DNA from: Otis tarda
Taxonomy: Eukaryota > Chordata > Aves > Otidiformes > Otididae
Reading direction: 5' to 3'
Assembly (NCBI GenBank): GCA_026413225.1
Contig: CM048552.1
Location: 135,545,053 to 135,609,052, forward strand
DNA: 64,000 nucleotides
The position numbers and the translations under genes were made by a program. The notes under the pieces are model-generated. The model ran no database searches. It was not told the origin of the DNA and worked only from the letters and a program-made list of their open reading frames with translations. Of the stretch, positions 61,643 through 64,000 are shown in pieces; the first letter of the stretch is position 1, and each line of letters opens with the position of its first letter.

Positions 61643-64000
61643 ATCTGAAAAACAAATGTGTCCTTAGCACACTTGGCCACACATCCATTCCCAGCATAAA
61701 ACACCGCATCTTGAAATGATCAGCTTCATAATCCCTGAGCTGCTCCAATAGCTGCAGGTGCTACGGCCATACCTTTTTCATCCTTACCTTTCCCCGTTCT
61801 TCACTGCAGATAAGAGGAGCACAACTCCAAAGTGCTCCCAGTGTGGAAAGGAGCATTTCCTGACAGAATCCAGGCATTTAAAAAATGATACAAGTAGGGA
61901 AAGAACTTAATGAATGACCCTTATCCAGTTCTCAAAATGTGAATCAGTGGTAACTCCACAGTCAGGAGATGAGCTGAGGAGATAAAAAACCAGAAGAAAG
62001 TGCAGGCATCCTACAGTGGGTTTTGCAAAGTTTTAGCACAAAAATACGCAAGCCTGTATTTGGAATAGGTTCTAAATGCAAAGAAACTTCTCAGAAGCCC
62101 ATTTGAGTCCCACCAGTTTGAAGGCATTTTTCAAAAAGCAAATAAACCTGAAGAAGACCTCTTGGGATTTGTTTTTATTTTTTCTTAAGTGATTTATCCC
62201 TTCTCATACTTTTCATCTGCTAAACCCAGAAAGTGGTCTGAAAAGTGCACTTAGCTCTGTCCAAACTTCATACTTGATTTTTCTGAAGACAAACCAAGAC
62301 CCCAAATTCACACACTATTTCATAAGCACTCTAAAACATAAAATCTAGGTAAATTACTTTATTTGTACCTTCTTTATGTCATATTACCTACTTACTTGTA
62401 CAATAAATACCCTGGAAAAAAAAAAAAAAAGATTCAAGGTGACTCCAAATTTATCTTCAGTCTCCAAGAACAGAGATGTGTAGGAGGGACCCAACAAAGA
62501 AGTGTACATACCACCTTCTATAGCACTGTTAGAATCAAGAGGAAGGATCACTAAATCCTCTACAACACCTGGCATGTAAAATCTCATTTCTCTCAAAATC
62601 CACAGAGATTTTCATGGAGTTTACCTGCAGAGCCTGCGAAATTATTAAACCGAGCAGGCTGACTCAGTGTTTTCTAGTTACCTGCATTCTGTGCTGATGT
62701 GCTGTTCTCCACAGCAGTGCTCCAAAACGAAAGCAAAGCTTGCTTTGTCAAGGAGCTAATGCATCCAGGCAGGGTCCCATTCTCATCTGAGCATTTTAGA
62801 GCAGATATCAAACTATTGCAATGAAATTCAGCGTGCTGCTGCCACAATACTCTTGTCCTAGTAGATGCCACATCATTCAGCACATCAGCTTCTCTTACAG
62901 ATAGGTTTCTGTGGTGCTATGGCACTGTGAGGGTGCGCGCTCTCCTGCAACTGGAGGGACATGTGATAGTGTTGACAATGCTTTGGGTGTTCAAGTCATC
63001 CTGAACCTTGAGGACATGAACAAGGGATACTCTCCGTATGGGGAAATATTGACTGAAGAAACACTTCTATGGCAGCTGCTGAAGAACACGTCCCATGGTG
63101 GATGTCTTTCTTCTTTTGAAACAAGATGATTTTCTTAAAACTGTTTTTATCAATTAAAAATAGTTACTCTGCTGTGGTCAGAACCAGGGCAGAGTGGATG
63201 AAACGCAGCCTTATTCAGTTATATGGCTACCCTTCAAATTCAAATGTGTAGTGCAGATGAATTTCCTGGGAAGCACAAGCCTGGGCTTTACATGACAGCT
63301 CAGCTGTGGAAAGGGCCCTGTCTCCGGTACTTCTCAGAGCATTGAAGCAAACCAAACCCTATGTTTGCCATAGGGACAGCTCATGGCGAGGTGGAATAGA
63401 AGCCGATGATGCGCCAGCTTGCTCTTGATCTTCTCAATCTAGAGTAAAGAATGATGGTTTCTGGGCTGGACAACCAGGAAAGAACTCAGTGCTTCGCCTC
63501 CTCCTGCCTCGCTTCTGCCTCACTGCAAAGGTGAGCCTTGGCGGCAAAGGGGTGATTCAGACTCTTCTAGTTGACTGACTCAAGGTGAATCACAGCAAAA
63601 TGGGAAGAAATACAAAATCTATCACCTGTATCACAAAAGCACATGATGACATTGGTGAAAAACAATGGATAGGTACTTATTTCAGGACACAGAAGGCGCA
63701 TCATGCCTTCAGTGGAGTGTCATTTGAGAAGAAAAAAATAAGTGAGATGTCATTTTCTGTCCGCAACATAAGCAGCAGCTCTGTAACATGCAGCCTACTT
63801 TCCCATATATTTAGAAATAAAAGAGTATCTTCTTATGGTAAGTAATACCAAATGCAGACAACTCTTAAACCAAATTGTGTCTGCCTGAAGAGAGTTATTT
63901 TGGTGTGTCACAGAAGATCTATTATGTAGTGGCTTTTTTTTTCTTGAAATTAACAGCTGTCTTTTGTTTTAATCATTGTGTATATAAAGAAAATAAAGTC
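61643..64000. other. Unique non-coding sequence to the window end
   Basis: No gene or interspersed repeat recognised. A 15-base poly-A lies at about 62416-62430. Two splice-donor-like sites, AAG|GTGAGC near 63531 and ATG|GTAAGTAA near 63838, follow short open frames without recognisable protein motifs, so an exon here cannot be excluded or supported. Confidence 0.5.

Overview
The window reads as a piece of bird nuclear DNA. Nearly every interspersed repeat I can place is a CR1 LINE, mostly with the typical avian 3' end (two or three copies of an ATTCTATG octamer). One CR1 is broken by a long ERVL-type long terminal repeat (LTR). The young CR1 types and the LTR style point to Neoaves as a guess; no species can be named. 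I found no protein-coding exon, tRNA, rRNA, CRISPR array or operon that I can support. The many short open frames look like chance frames in intergenic or intronic DNA, or lie inside the repeats.

Layout. 1-6892: unique sequence with one small 13-bp minisatellite. 6893-about 9705: a minus-strand CR1 whose reverse transcriptase (RT) frame has lost its central palm region. It was later split at 7816-8954 by a plus-strand solo LTR flanked by the 5-bp duplication GTAAT. About 10893-11120: a much older CR1 remnant on the minus strand. 11121-25461: unique sequence with a perfect 19-bp inverted repeat (17415-17544) and a 52-nt pyrimidine tract ending in CAG (24378-24431). 25462-26139: a 5'-truncated CR1 on the plus strand. 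36030-36480: a CR1 copy of a different, older subfamily. About 44284-44400: a possible ancient tRNA-derived SINE with two facing B-box-like motifs. 56210-56463: a GAGAG/GTTCG pentamer satellite with a 131-nt pure-purine run. 56912-57004: a short CR1 3' end. 61120-61642: a CR1 tail only a few percent different from the copy at 25.5 kb.

Nothing here works together as a pathway. The order of events that can be read is: an ancient CR1 layer (10.9 kb), intermediate CR1s (6.9-9.7 kb and 36 kb), the ERVL-type LTR landing in one of them, and the similar CR1 pair at 25.5 and 61.1 kb, which is probably young. The unexplained items most worth checking are the 17.4-kb inverted repeat, the facing B-box motifs at 44.3 kb and the pentamer array at 56.2 kb. 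I see no sign of a new multi-gene system.
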